The position numbers and the translations under genes were made by a program. From the NCBI GenBank assembly GCA_028287885.1, contig JAQBOT010000396.1:1-25004 (forward strand): 25,004 bases of DNA, written 5' to 3'. Numbering within the stretch: position 1 is the stretch's first letter; each line of letters starts with the position of its first letter. Below are positions 1 to 8,391 of this stretch, in pieces. This DNA comes from Pedobacter sp. Its GTDB lineage: Bacteria; Bacteroidota; Bacteroidia; Sphingobacteriales; Sphingobacteriaceae. The notes under the pieces were generated by a model, which worked only from the letters and a program-made list of their open reading frames with translations, did not search any database and was not told the DNA's origin.

Positions 1-1
1 C

Positions 2-421
2 CGCGTTGTGATTTTATCCATGCATGATAATGAGAAATATGTTTCGCAGGCTTTCGTTGAAGGTGCTTCCGGCTATTTGCTGAAAAGTGTTAGTGCAGAC
101 GAGATGAACTTTTCTTTGAAACATGTACACTCCGGTGGTAAATATTTGTGCTCAGAGTTATCCATGAACATGCTTGGAAAGTTGAGCCAGAAAAATGTCA
201 ATTCTATCGCAGATAACATTTCTAATATCGAATTCTCCATGCGTGAAATTGAAGTACTGCACTTGATTGCCGACGGTCTTACCAATAGTGAGATGTCAGA
301 AAAACTTTTTCTAAGTAATAGAACCATTGAAGGGCACAGACAAAGTCTTATCGAAAAGACAAATTCTAAAAATACAGCTGCTTTAATCCGCTACGCGGTT
401 TTGAATGGAATTATTCATTAA
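2..421 (+). CDS. LuxR/NarL-family response regulator, 5'-truncated by the window edge
   Basis: This is the C-terminal part of a two-component response regulator. The reading frame is open to the first base of the window, so the true start and the phospho-acceptor aspartate lie upstream. The visible part begins in the receiver domain (RVVILSMHDNEKYV), followed by the segment GYLLKS, whose lysine fits the conserved receiver Lys. The last ~65 residues form a LuxR-type helix-turn-helix (GLTNSEMSEKLFLSNRTIEG), which binds DNA. Family knowledge says that phosphorylation by a sensor kinase controls dimerisation and DNA binding. The cognate kinase is not in the window and the target genes cannot be told. 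A GTG at position 8 is not a credible start because it would delete most of the receiver domain. The class assignment is secure; the role is unknown. Confidence 0.9.
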   Translation, partial: RVVILSMHDNEKYVSQAFVEGASGYLLKSVSADEMNFSLKHVHSGGKYLCSELSMNMLGKLSQKNVNSIADNISNIEFSMREIEVLHLIADGLTNSEMSEKLFLSNRTIEGHRQSLIEKTNSKNTAALIRYAVLNGIIH

Positions 422-488
422 AGAAAGATTTCTCATTCCTAACAAACCAAGAACAAACACACTATCTAACGCAAACTTGAAGACTTTA

Positions 489-920
489 ATGAAACAATTC
501 CTATTCATCCTGCTGTTTACCACAGTAGGTTTTTCTGCTTTTTCGCAAAATAAAGATGCCGTTCTTGGAGAATGGGTAAATGCTACCGGCGAAGCACATG
601 TTGATATCTATAAAAAGAACAGCAAGTATTTCGGCAAAATAGTATGGCTTAAGAATCCAAAGAATGAAGCTGGCGGAACTAAGATGGACGTTAAAAATCC
701 AAATGAAAGCCTCCAAAGCAAGCCAGTACAGGGATTGGAAATTCTAAAGGACTTTGTTTTTGACGGAGAGAAGTGGACAGATGGAAGCATATATGATCCC
801 AAGTCTGGAAAAACATATAGCTGCAACATTACATTAAAGAAGGATGGCAATCTAAATATCAGGGGCTATATAGGCCTTTCAATCATAGGTCGTTCAGAAG
901 TCTGGAAAAAGTTAAAATAA
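489..920 (+). CDS. DUF2147 family secreted protein
   Basis: This is a 143-aa protein with an N-terminal signal peptide (MKQFLFILLFTTVGFSAFSQ), probably cleaved after about residue 19, so it is exported. The mature part matches the DUF2147 pattern: an early GEWVNATGEAHVDIYKK strand, a middle block with KPVQGLEILKDF, and a terminal GYIGLSIIGRSEVWKK. Members are small beta-rich proteins of unknown biochemical function, often annotated as uncharacterised periplasmic proteins. The frame stays open further upstream to position 405, but the ATG at 489 places the signal sequence exactly at the N-terminus and was chosen for that reason. The stop overlaps the next start by one base (TAATG at 918-922), which suggests translational coupling with the Asp-box protein. 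Confidence 0.85.
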   Translation: MKQFLFILLFTTVGFSAFSQNKDAVLGEWVNATGEAHVDIYKKNSKYFGKIVWLKNPKNEAGGTKMDVKNPNESLQSKPVQGLEILKDFVFDGEKWTDGSIYDPKSGKTYSCNITLKKDGNLNIRGYIGLSIIGRSEVWKKLK

Positions 921-1927
921 TGAGAATATTACTTGTACTTGTCATGCTTGCTTTTCAGGGCTATGGACAGGATCTGAGCTTGAAGCAATTGACTACCGGC
1001 AGCAACACAAGCCTAAGAGGGTTGTCTGTTGTTTCTGTCCGTGTTGCATGGGTGAGTGGAAGTAATGGCTACGTGGGGAGGACAGTAAATGGTGGTGCTG
1101 ACTGGCAATGGACTCAGCCAAAAGGATTCGAGAACCTTGACTTCAGAGATATAGAGGCTTTTGATGATCAAAAGGCAGTCATTGTAAATGCAGGATCGCC
1201 AGCGTTCATATTAGTGACTAAAGATGGAGGACAGTCCTGGACGCAAGCATATGTGAACCGCGATTCATCTATTTTCCTGGACGGGATGGATTTCTGGGAT
1301 AATCACACCGGAATTATCTTCGGTGACCCAATTCATTCTAAACTTCAATTGCTAAAAACTGTAGACGGTGGTGCAAGTTGGAAAGACATCTCAGGAAACC
1401 TTAAGCCGGAAATGAAACTTGGCGAAGCAGGCTTTGCCGCTAGTGGAAGCTCTATTAAGGCGATGGGCAAAGGCAAGGTCTGGATCGTGACGGGTGGTTC
1501 AGTCTCTAATGTTTACTATTCTAAAAACTACGGTAATTCCTGGGAGAAATATGCATGCCCGATCGTGCAAGGTGTAAACAGCACAGGTGCCTTTTCTATT
1601 GATCTTACTAGTGATAACAATGGTATTGTTGTTGGCGGAGATTATCTGAAAGAAAAAGAAAACCAAAACAATGTTTTAATTACCAGCAATGGAGGTAGAA
1701 GCTGGACAAAACCTACAATGCCTGTGTTCGGTTACCGTTCCTCAGTTGCCTATATAAGCGACGCCACGGCCGTTGCGGTTGGTTCTTCAGGTGTCGATGT
1801 CTCCAGAGATCGTGGCCTTACCTGGCAGCACTTATCAGATCTTAACTTCAATGCTGTTAAAAAGGCAAAACAAGGTAACCTTGTTCTCGTTGTTGGAGTT
1901 AAAGGTGATATCTTTAAGTTGGAGTGA
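920..1927 (+). CDS. Ycf48-like Asp-box (BNR) repeat protein, probable beta-propeller
   Basis: This is a 335-aa protein with a short signal peptide (MRILLVLVMLAFQGYGQ), so it is probably periplasmic or secreted. It contains at least six Asp-box motifs of the form (S/T)x(D/N)xGxxW: TVNGGADW, TKDGGQSW, TVDGGASW, SKNYGNSW, TSNGGRSW and SRDRGLTW. Their regular spacing and the overall layout resemble the Ycf48/YCF48-related beta-propellers that Bacteroidota genomes often annotate as 'oxidoreductase' or 'photosystem II stability factor-like'. The photosystem name reflects homology only; a function in this organism is not known. Sialidase is unlikely because the arginine triad and FRIP motif are not seen. 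It overlaps the DUF2147 gene by one base, so the two are likely co-transcribed. Confidence 0.8.
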   Translation: MRILLVLVMLAFQGYGQDLSLKQLTTGSNTSLRGLSVVSVRVAWVSGSNGYVGRTVNGGADWQWTQPKGFENLDFRDIEAFDDQKAVIVNAGSPAFILVTKDGGQSWTQAYVNRDSSIFLDGMDFWDNHTGIIFGDPIHSKLQLLKTVDGGASWKDISGNLKPEMKLGEAGFAASGSSIKAMGKGKVWIVTGGSVSNVYYSKNYGNSWEKYACPIVQGVNSTGAFSIDLTSDNNGIVVGGDYLKEKENQNNVLITSNGGRSWTKPTMPVFGYRSSVAYISDATAVAVGSSGVDVSRDRGLTWQHLSDLNFNAVKKAKQGNLVLVVGVKGDIFKLE

Positions 1928-2150
1928 TTTTAAAAAGCCAGACTCCCTTATTCATCTAGTGTTAAATAGGCTTTCGAATTTCAACAGCCTACAGAAATGC
2001 TGCATGTATCTTATGCAGCTTTGAACAAACCCAACGTTTTGAAAGCAAAAAAGTATAAGTTTTCTCGTAGTGTGAAATTCGCAGAAATGTAGCAGCATTG
2101 CTTGTATTACTAGCCTTTCAGCAAAGCTATGTCTCATTTGAATTAGCATG

Positions 2151-2166
2151 GGTTAAAATAATATTA
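2151..2166 (+). promoter_or_regulatory. Candidate activator operator upstream of susC (copy 1 of a shared motif)
   Basis: The sequence GGTTAAAATAATATTA recurs with one change (GGTTAAAATAGTATTA) at 12886-12901, upstream of the second arm of the mannan locus. In both places the motif ends 21-22 bases before a -7-like box and begins 74-77 bases before the start codon. That position is typical for an activator contacting RNA polymerase near -40. The proposed binder is the locus AraC-family protein; this is an inference from context. Confidence 0.6.
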
Positions 2167-2188
2167 TAATAGAAATACAATGTGAGAT

Positions 2189-2196
2189 TAAATTTG
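2189..2196 (+). promoter_or_regulatory. -7 promoter box of the susC operon
   Basis: TAAATTTG fits the Bacteroidota -7 consensus TAnnTTTG exactly. It places transcription start near 2203 and leaves a leader of about 25 nt before the ATG at 2228. No clear TTG -33 element sits at the usual distance, which agrees with a promoter that needs an activator bound at 2151-2166. Confidence 0.6.
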
Positions 2197-2227
2197 GCTT
2201 ATAATTTACAACCAAATATTAAATCAT

Positions 2228-5200
2228 ATGAATACAACTTTACGAGCAATGTGCCTCTTCTTGCTGTGTTTTGTAGCCATCTCCACGATTCAGGCTCAAA
2301 ACAAACAAAGTAGGGTAATTACAGGAACTGTTTATGATGACAAAGGCACATCGTTGCCGGGCGCAGGTGTTTCTATTAAAGGCACAAAAACCGCAGTATC
2401 AACGAACTCAGATGGAAAGTTCTCGATTTCTGTACCAACAAATTCTACAACCTTGGTATTTACTTTCATAGGCATGGCGGCACAAGAAGTCGTTGTAGAT
2501 GGTAAAAACACAATTAATGTTCGTTTATCATCTTCCGCTACAAGCTTGTCAGATGTAGTTGTTATCGGGTATGGTACTCAGAAAAGACAAGACGTAAATG
2601 GTTCAATTTCATCTGTGTTGTCAAAAGACATCGCTAATGTTCCACAACCAAGTCTTGATCAGTTAATTCAAGGTAAAGCGTCTGGTGTAACAATCACTCA
2701 GAACTCCGGCGGTCCAGGAAGTGCGACTTCTGTTCACATCCGCGGTATTACATCTTTCGGCGGTAGCGAACCTTTATACGTTATCGATGGTGTTCCCATC
2801 CAGGGCGATGCAAAAAACACCAGTGGAAACGGACGTTCACCACAATTAACTCGCACAGGGGGTGGCCAAGAAGAAACTGGTACAAGTCCACTTTCCAGAA
2901 TCAATCCAAATGACATAGAATCTATCGACATCCTGAAGGATGCTTCTGCGACTGCGATTTATGGTAGCCGCGGTGCGAATGGTGTTGTAATTATTACAAC
3001 CAAGCGTGGTAAAAATGGTACAGCTAAAATTAGCTACGATGGTTATCTAGGTAGCCAAACGCAAGGCAAATTCCTTAAGATGATGGATTTAAGACAATTT
3101 GCAAGCCTGCAGAATGTTTTAGCCGACAAGTTTAGCCAGCAGAGAAGACAAGAGTTTTCTGATATTAGCCTATTGGGCTCAGGTACCGATTGGCAGCATG
3201 CAATATTCCAGACAGCTCCTCAACAAAGTCATCAACTTTCTGTATCAGGAGGAAAAGAGGGTATTGACTATTATGTGTCAGGAGGATATTTAAAGCAAGA
3301 AGGAACGATCATTGGAAGCGATTTCAAACGCTATTCATTCCGTACCAATGTGAACGGACAAGTAAAGGATTGGTTCAAAGTAGGAAGCAGCATCGCTGCT
3401 GCAAGAACTCAACAGAATATAGGTCTGGGCAGTAATACAGGTATCATATATAACGCGTTGTCAAGCGCTCCAGACAATCCTATTTACAATGCAGATGGTA
3501 CGTTTGCAGGTCCTTCAGTTGATGCAGGTGGTTTAGCGCAAGGCACAGTAAACCCAGTTGCACAGGCATTAAGCTTAACAAACACGCTATTAAGCAGCAA
3601 TGTTAATGGAAGCATGTACGCAGACGTCAAGTTCTTTAAAGACTTAACTTTGCACTCAGAATTAAACGGTGATTTTAGCTGGAATGAGGCTCAGACTTTT
3701 AAGCCAACTTACCAGTGGGGAGCGTTCAGCAACCAGACAGCCAGATTAGACCAATACAATTCAAACAGTACCTACTGGGGCTGGAAAGAATATCTAAATT
3801 ATTCACATACATTCGGTACAAAACATAGCTTAACGGGTCTTGCCGGTTATGAGGTTTGGGAATCAACTTGGGGAGGTGTTTCAAATAAAATAGAAAACTT
3901 CTCTAGCGGTAACATCATCCAGACACTTGGCTTTGGCGATCAAACAACTGATCTTATCGACCAGAATAAAGGCAGCCAGGTTATGGAGTCTTTCTTAGGT
4001 CGTGCTATCTATACATATAGCAACAGATATAGTGCAACGGTAAGTATTCGTTCAGATAAATCTTCCAAGTTTGCAGAAGGACATAAAGTAGGTTACTTCC
4101 CTGCAGTTGCACTTTCCTGGAGACTTTCTGAAGAGCCTTTCATGGCAAAAGCAAAAGGGATTGTTGACAACATTAAAATTAGATTGAACTACGGTGAGAC
4201 AGGTAATCAAAATATCCCGAATTATCTTTACGGTTCTTCAATCAAGGCTGTTGCAACCGGTTTAGGTACTGGATTTATAACAAATAACGTTGCTAATGCT
4301 GACTTAACTTGGGAATCCGCAATTCAAAAGGGAGCAGGTCTAGACTTCAGTTTACTAAATAGCCGTATCGACGCAAGTTTCGACTATTACGTAAAAACAT
4401 CTAAAAACTTCCTTTTTCAAAAGCCATTACCAGCCTTCTTGTTGGGTGGAGTCGCAGAATATTCAGGAGTAGCAGCAATTCAGTCTCCTTATTACAACGC
4501 GGGTCAGATCGAGAACAAAGGCTTTGAATTTAGTTTGAACTCAAGAAACTTAGTAGGCGGAGCTTTCAAGTGGAACACAACGCTAATTTTCTCAAAGTAT
4601 AAAAACCTTGTTAAATCACTAAACGGCAGTCCTGCATTAATTGGTAGCATTAACACAAGTTTCCTGAACATGCCGGTTACGAAGACGATTGAAGGTGGTC
4701 CGGTAGGTCAGTTCTTTGGTTATAGAGTTAAAGGTGTGATTCGGACTGAAGCAGATCTTCAATATATAGCTTCACACCCACAGAATGTAACAGGCGGAAC
4801 TTCACCTGCGGTAATTACAAATGATCCTGGAGTTGCCAACTCCATTTACCTAGGCGACTTACAATACGAAGACATCGATGGTGACGGAAAAGTAGATGCA
4901 AATGATCAGGTTGCACTCGGCAATCCAAACCCAGATTTCACATACAGTATTACAAACAACTTCACTTTCAAGAATTTCGACCTATCTATATTCTTAAACG
5001 GATCACATGGTGGTAAGATTCTTAATGCACTTAAATATCAAATTGCAGGATTATCAGGTTTGTACACCAACCAACTTGCTTCTTCAGCAAATTTCTGGAC
5101 ACCAACCAACTCTAATTCAAACATCCCTGCACCAAGAGGTGGTATTTCCAACAACAACTTGGTTATGTCAGACCGGTTCCTGGAAAGCGCTTCCTTCTTA

Positions 5201-5434
5201 AGGGTACAAAATGTAAGGTTGGGATATACTTTGCCAGAAAAGTGGATTAACAAGGCGAAGCTAAGCCGCTTTAACGTGTATGTAAGTGGACAAAACTTAT
5301 ATGTATTCACTAAGTACTCCGGCCTGGATCCAGAAATTGGTTCCCTAAACCAAAATCCAATTTATACCAATATAGATATGGGCAGGTATCCAATACCACG
5401 CACATTGACAGTTGGAATAAATGCACAGTTTTAA
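2228..5434 (+). CDS. SusC-like TonB-dependent outer-membrane transporter of the mannan locus
   Basis: This 1068-aa protein is a SusC/RagA-family outer-membrane transporter, full length for the family. In order it has a signal peptide (residues 1 to about 23, ending STIQA), a carboxypeptidase-regulatory-like beta-sandwich (about 28-103, ITGTVYDDKG...GVSIKGT), and the family signature VVVIGYGTQKRQDV before the plug. The plug carries LYVIDGVPIQG and ASATAIYGSRGANGVVIITT. A long beta-barrel follows, ending in a C-terminal aromatic residue (VGINAQF). SusC proteins import oligosaccharides across the outer membrane with energy from TonB-ExbBD, with SusD acting as a hinged lid. The gene is 18 bases upstream of susD and followed by mannanase genes, so its cargo is inferred to be mannan- or glucomannan-derived oligosaccharides. 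It opens the first arm and has a recognisable promoter and candidate operator directly upstream. Confidence 0.95.
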   Translation: MNTTLRAMCLFLLCFVAISTIQAQNKQSRVITGTVYDDKGTSLPGAGVSIKGTKTAVSTNSDGKFSISVPTNSTTLVFTFIGMAAQEVVVDGKNTINVRLSSSATSLSDVVVIGYGTQKRQDVNGSISSVLSKDIANVPQPSLDQLIQGKASGVTITQNSGGPGSATSVHIRGITSFGGSEPLYVIDGVPIQGDAKNTSGNGRSPQLTRTGGGQEETGTSPLSRINPNDIESIDILKDASATAIYGSRGANGVVIITTKRGKNGTAKISYDGYLGSQTQGKFLKMMDLRQFASLQNVLADKFSQQRRQEFSDISLLGSGTDWQHAIFQTAPQQSHQLSVSGGKEGIDYYVSGGYLKQEGTIIGSDFKRYSFRTNVNGQVKDWFKVGSSIAAARTQQNIGLGSNTGIIYNALSSAPDNPIYNADGTFAGPSVDAGGLAQGTVNPVAQALSLTNTLLSSNVNGSMYADVKFFKDLTLHSELNGDFSWNEAQTFKPTYQWGAFSNQTARLDQYNSNSTYWGWKEYLNYSHTFGTKHSLTGLAGYEVWESTWGGVSNKIENFSSGNIIQTLGFGDQTTDLIDQNKGSQVMESFLGRAIYTYSNRYSATVSIRSDKSSKFAEGHKVGYFPAVALSWRLSEEPFMAKAKGIVDNIKIRLNYGETGNQNIPNYLYGSSIKAVATGLGTGFITNNVANADLTWESAIQKGAGLDFSLLNSRIDASFDYYVKTSKNFLFQKPLPAFLLGGVAEYSGVAAIQSPYYNAGQIENKGFEFSLNSRNLVGGAFKWNTTLIFSKYKNLVKSLNGSPALIGSINTSFLNMPVTKTIEGGPVGQFFGYRVKGVIRTEADLQYIASHPQNVTGGTSPAVITNDPGVANSIYLGDLQYEDIDGDGKVDANDQVALGNPNPDFTYSITNNFTFKNFDLSIFLNGSHGGKILNALKYQIAGLSGLYTNQLASSANFWTPTNSNSNIPAPRGGISNNNLVMSDRFLESASFLRVQNVRLGYTLPEKWINKAKLSRFNVYVSGQNLYVFTKYSGLDPEIGSLNQNPIYTNIDMGRYPIPRTLTVGINAQF

Positions 5435-5452
5435 TATTTTAAAAGCTCAATC

Positions 5453-7063
5453 ATGAAAATTCAATTTAAATATATCATAGCATTGGCAACTGTAGCTGGC
5501 ATGACCACTTCAGGTTGCAAAAAAGACTTCTTTAACCGACCACCTGAAGACCAGTACACGGTAGGCGGGTACTATACAACTCCTTCACAGGTTCAATCCA
5601 GTACCAACGCGCTTTATGCAGCACCTTGGTTCGGCTGGAATACAAAGGTAAGCTGGGCAATAACTGAACTTGCAAGTGGTAACGGACGTAGTGGTTCGGA
5701 TGATGTTAAGGCATTCGGCAACTTTTCTGTCCCTAACGGCAACTTCGAGTTAAGTGCTGCCTGGAATTCATTGTTCACTGTTATAGCACAATCAAATGCG
5801 GTACTTTACAACTTACCAACTGTGCCTGCCTCGGTACCTAGACCGGTAGTAAACAATGCATTGGGTGAAGCTCATGTTTTACGTGCACTTGCTTATTTTC
5901 ACCTTGTGCGAATTTTTGGTAATGTGCCAATCATTGAGAATCCCTTGGACTTTGTTGGTAGCCCTTCAACAGTTCCAGTAAACCCAGTAACAGATGTATA
6001 TACCTTTATCATCAATGACTTGAAATTTGGAGAAGCAAACTGTACCCCGAATGTAGCCGGAACCGGCCATGTTTCAAGTGGATCCGCATCAGCCTTGCTT
6101 GCTAAAGTGTACTTGTACATGCAGGATTATGAAAATGCACGTAAGCAAGCAGAATTGGTTATTAACAGTCATGAATTTGGATTACTTGGGGTAGATGTAG
6201 CCGGCAAAACGTATGCTGATCTATTTAAAACAGCAAATAACAACAACAAAGAATCCATAATAGCATTACAGTGGCTTGCTACAGGTGGTTATGGCTTCGG
6301 TAATGGCGTTCAGGCATCTTTGGCTTATAGCAGCGAAATCACACAAACTGGAGACGGTTACGGTGTACTGGCTCCAACCTTCGATTTGTTAGATGCCTAC
6401 GAGCCAGGTGATGCAAGAAGAAAACCTACAGTGATGTTGCCTGGTGACTATTATCCCGAAATCAATATAGCAGGTGGTGGTTATACCGTACCAGCAAATG
6501 CTAGTTCTCAAGGTACACATTCACAGATAAAGAAATATGTTGTTGGATCTCCAGCAGATAATGGTGGGAAAAGTGCTTTCCAGTCGACTGGTATGAATAC
6601 TTACATGTTGCGTTTGGCAGATATGTATTTGATTGCTGCTGAGTCTATTTTGGGTAGCTCTGCAGGTGCCAGTGCCACTGGTCTTCCACTTACAGCAAGC
6701 ACAGCTGATGCAACTGCATTGAACTACTTCAACACAATAAGACAAAGAGCAGGTCTTGCGCCGAAAACCACAATAACCTTTGCAGATATCCTACACGAAA
6801 GACGTATGGAGTTTGCGATTGAAGGTGATTATTGGTTTGATTTATGTCGTATTGATGGTTTCAACTCTGCAAACCACCCTAAGGCAATTGCAATTATCAG
6901 CAAACAAGATAGGGGAGATTCAAATACCGACACTCCACCTAAACGCAATGGCAATGGTTATTTTACGCCGAAAAATTCTGATTTCTTATACCCTTATCCT
7001 GCAACAGAAGTAGCGAACGATCCGGCATTACTACAGCCCCCTGTACCTTACGTGTTCAAATAA
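5453..7063 (+). CDS. SusD/RagB-family surface lipoprotein
   Basis: This 536-aa protein pairs with the SusC transporter immediately upstream. It starts with a lipoprotein signal (lipobox TSGC, lipidated Cys22, followed by KK), so it is anchored in the outer membrane and most likely surface exposed. The N-terminal half shows the helical SusD pattern (ALGEAHVLRALAYFHLVRIFG, with the typical R-A-YF-L-R spacing). The C-terminal part contains ILHERRMEFAIEGDYWFDLCR, the characteristic RagB/SusD motif. SusD-like proteins bind glycan and gate the SusC barrel; ligand here is inferred to be mannan oligosaccharide from the neighbours. The 18-base spacing to susC indicates one transcript. Confidence 0.95.
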   Translation: MKIQFKYIIALATVAGMTTSGCKKDFFNRPPEDQYTVGGYYTTPSQVQSSTNALYAAPWFGWNTKVSWAITELASGNGRSGSDDVKAFGNFSVPNGNFELSAAWNSLFTVIAQSNAVLYNLPTVPASVPRPVVNNALGEAHVLRALAYFHLVRIFGNVPIIENPLDFVGSPSTVPVNPVTDVYTFIINDLKFGEANCTPNVAGTGHVSSGSASALLAKVYLYMQDYENARKQAELVINSHEFGLLGVDVAGKTYADLFKTANNNNKESIIALQWLATGGYGFGNGVQASLAYSSEITQTGDGYGVLAPTFDLLDAYEPGDARRKPTVMLPGDYYPEINIAGGGYTVPANASSQGTHSQIKKYVVGSPADNGGKSAFQSTGMNTYMLRLADMYLIAAESILGSSAGASATGLPLTASTADATALNYFNTIRQRAGLAPKTTITFADILHERRMEFAIEGDYWFDLCRIDGFNSANHPKAIAIISKQDRGDSNTDTPPKRNGNGYFTPKNSDFLYPYPATEVANDPALLQPPVPYVFK

Positions 7064-7116
7064 GAAAATATCAGGTTATTAAAAGCAAACCATTTACAAG
7101 ACAAAAAATTTAAGCA

Positions 7117-8313
7117 ATGAAAACTATCATAAATAGACAAAACAGGATCTTCTTGGTATTATCCATTCTGTTAGGAATAAGTCTCGCAGCCTGTAAAAAG
7201 GATAAGAACGAAGGTGGCAGCGGAGCTCCTGTAATTACACGAGTTAGAACAGTTAGTAAAACATTCGTAGATAGCACATTAACTACTACGATCGTTACTT
7301 ACGATGCTAACAGAAAAGCGACAACAAATACATTTGCTAATACAACGCCACAGACGGTTGCATTTGACTCTACAACTACGGAGGGTAAGCTTCAGAATAT
7401 GTATGCCATCATTGGAAGTAATTTTACAAGTGTTACTACAGTTACCTTTAACGGTGCCTCTGTATATTTTAACAAGGCATTGGGTACAGATAGCACCATC
7501 TTATTAAGCATTCCAAAAGATGCTCCGGCTGGTCCGACTCAGAGTAATATACTTCAGGTTACAACTTTGAACGGCATGGCAGAATTCAAGTTCGGTATTC
7601 TATTGCCTCCTCCAACGGTTTCAGAGGTTTCAACACTAAACTTTTCTGAAGGATCACAAGTTGTATTAACTGGTATCGGCCTGGGTTCTGTAACGGGGGT
7701 TAACCTTCAAGGTACCAACGCACAGGCAACCATCGTTGCCAAAGAAGATACAAAGTTGACGCTAAAAATGCCGTCAACAACGGTTAATTCAGCCAAACTG
7801 GTGTTTACTTACCCTTCTGGACAAGCGGCCAGTACACAGGAGTTTGTCAACCTGGACAACACTTATAAGTTTTTTACAGACGACTATAACAATGGTTGGT
7901 CTGGAAACTTCTGGGGTAAAGGCGAGGTATCAGGCGAAGCTGTAAAAACAGGCAGCAAATCTTTGAAGTTAACCTATGCTAAAGGAAACTGGAGCGCAAA
8001 TGGTGTTGCAAACTGGGCTACCGGTATGCCATTAACAACAGACTATAAATATTTATCTTTCTATTTAAAAGGTGGTTCAGTTGAATATACATTGTATATA
8101 ACAGCTGATAAACGGGCAGGTGGTTATGGCAACTCCGACCAGTCTGCTCCAATTGTTGTTCCTGCTAATGTATGGACGTATTATAAAATTCCATTGGCCT
8201 CCCTTGACCTTTGGCATAATGGTAGCCCGTACAACCAAATGGGCTTCTGGATCAAGGGCCCAGATGCGCAGGATGAATCATTCTATCTTGATGATCTTGT
8301 ATTTGTAAAGTAG
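7117..8313 (+). CDS. IPT/TIG-domain surface glycan-binding lipoprotein (SGBP-B type)
   Basis: This 398-aa lipoprotein (lipobox LAAC, Cys26, then KKDK) follows susD by 53 bases. Its middle contains two IPT/TIG-like immunoglobulin folds. The first is at about 90-165 (YAIIGSNFTSVTTVTFNGAS, then ILLSIPKDAPAG) and the second at about 168-245 (SEVSTLNFSEGSQVVLTGIGLG). The last ~150 residues form a beta-sandwich with many aromatic residues (YNNGWSGNFWGKGEVSG, ending ESFYLDDLVFVK). This arrangement matches the surface glycan-binding proteins encoded after susD in many Bacteroidota loci, where the C-terminal domain binds the polysaccharide and the Ig folds act as spacers. It has no catalytic motif. 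The ligand is inferred to be the mannan backbone. A strong terminator begins 18 bases after its stop. Confidence 0.87.
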   Translation: MKTIINRQNRIFLVLSILLGISLAACKKDKNEGGSGAPVITRVRTVSKTFVDSTLTTTIVTYDANRKATTNTFANTTPQTVAFDSTTTEGKLQNMYAIIGSNFTSVTTVTFNGASVYFNKALGTDSTILLSIPKDAPAGPTQSNILQVTTLNGMAEFKFGILLPPPTVSEVSTLNFSEGSQVVLTGIGLGSVTGVNLQGTNAQATIVAKEDTKLTLKMPSTTVNSAKLVFTYPSGQAASTQEFVNLDNTYKFFTDDYNNGWSGNFWGKGEVSGEAVKTGSKSLKLTYAKGNWSANGVANWATGMPLTTDYKYLSFYLKGGSVEYTLYITADKRAGGYGNSDQSAPIVVPANVWTYYKIPLASLDLWHNGSPYNQMGFWIKGPDAQDESFYLDDLVFVK

Positions 8314-8330
8314 TAATTCTAAAATTTGTT

Positions 8331-8373
8331 AACCTGGTCTGCAGTCATTATTGACTACAGGCCAGGTTTTTTT
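8331..8373 (+). terminator. Intrinsic terminator between the binding-protein gene and the first GH26 gene
   Basis: A long hairpin with arms starting AACCTGG and ending CCAGGTT, and inner pairing AGTCA/TGACT around a TTAT loop, is followed directly by a run of seven Ts that includes the last two bases of the arm. It ends only 19 bases before the next start codon, in the middle of a same-strand gene series, so it probably reduces, rather than blocks, expression of the downstream enzymes relative to the SusCD-binding protein genes. Confidence 0.85.
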
Positions 8374-8391
8374 ATACCTTAAATAAAAAAC

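Larger units (their letters stand above)
1928..2227. other. Intergenic region before the mannan locus
   Basis: These 300 bases hold no credible gene. Two short inverted repeats lie near the left end. The first is TAGGCT/AGCCTA at 1967-1972 and 1986-1991. The second is GCTGCAT/ATGCAGC at 1999-2005 and 2013-2019 with a 7-nt loop. Neither is followed by a T-run, so a role as terminator for the upstream gene is possible but weak. The right end holds the susC promoter and candidate operator, listed separately. Confidence 0.5.

Noticed and set aside
920..1927. Sialidase, because of the Asp boxes
   Set aside because: Asp boxes are structural. The arginine triad and FRIP motif of sialidases are not seen, and the layout fits Ycf48-like propellers.
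1999..2019. Intrinsic terminator after the Asp-box gene
   Set aside because: The GCTGCAT/ATGCAGC hairpin is perfect but only 7 bp, starts 70 bases after the stop and has no T-run, so it was kept only as a note in the intergenic entry.
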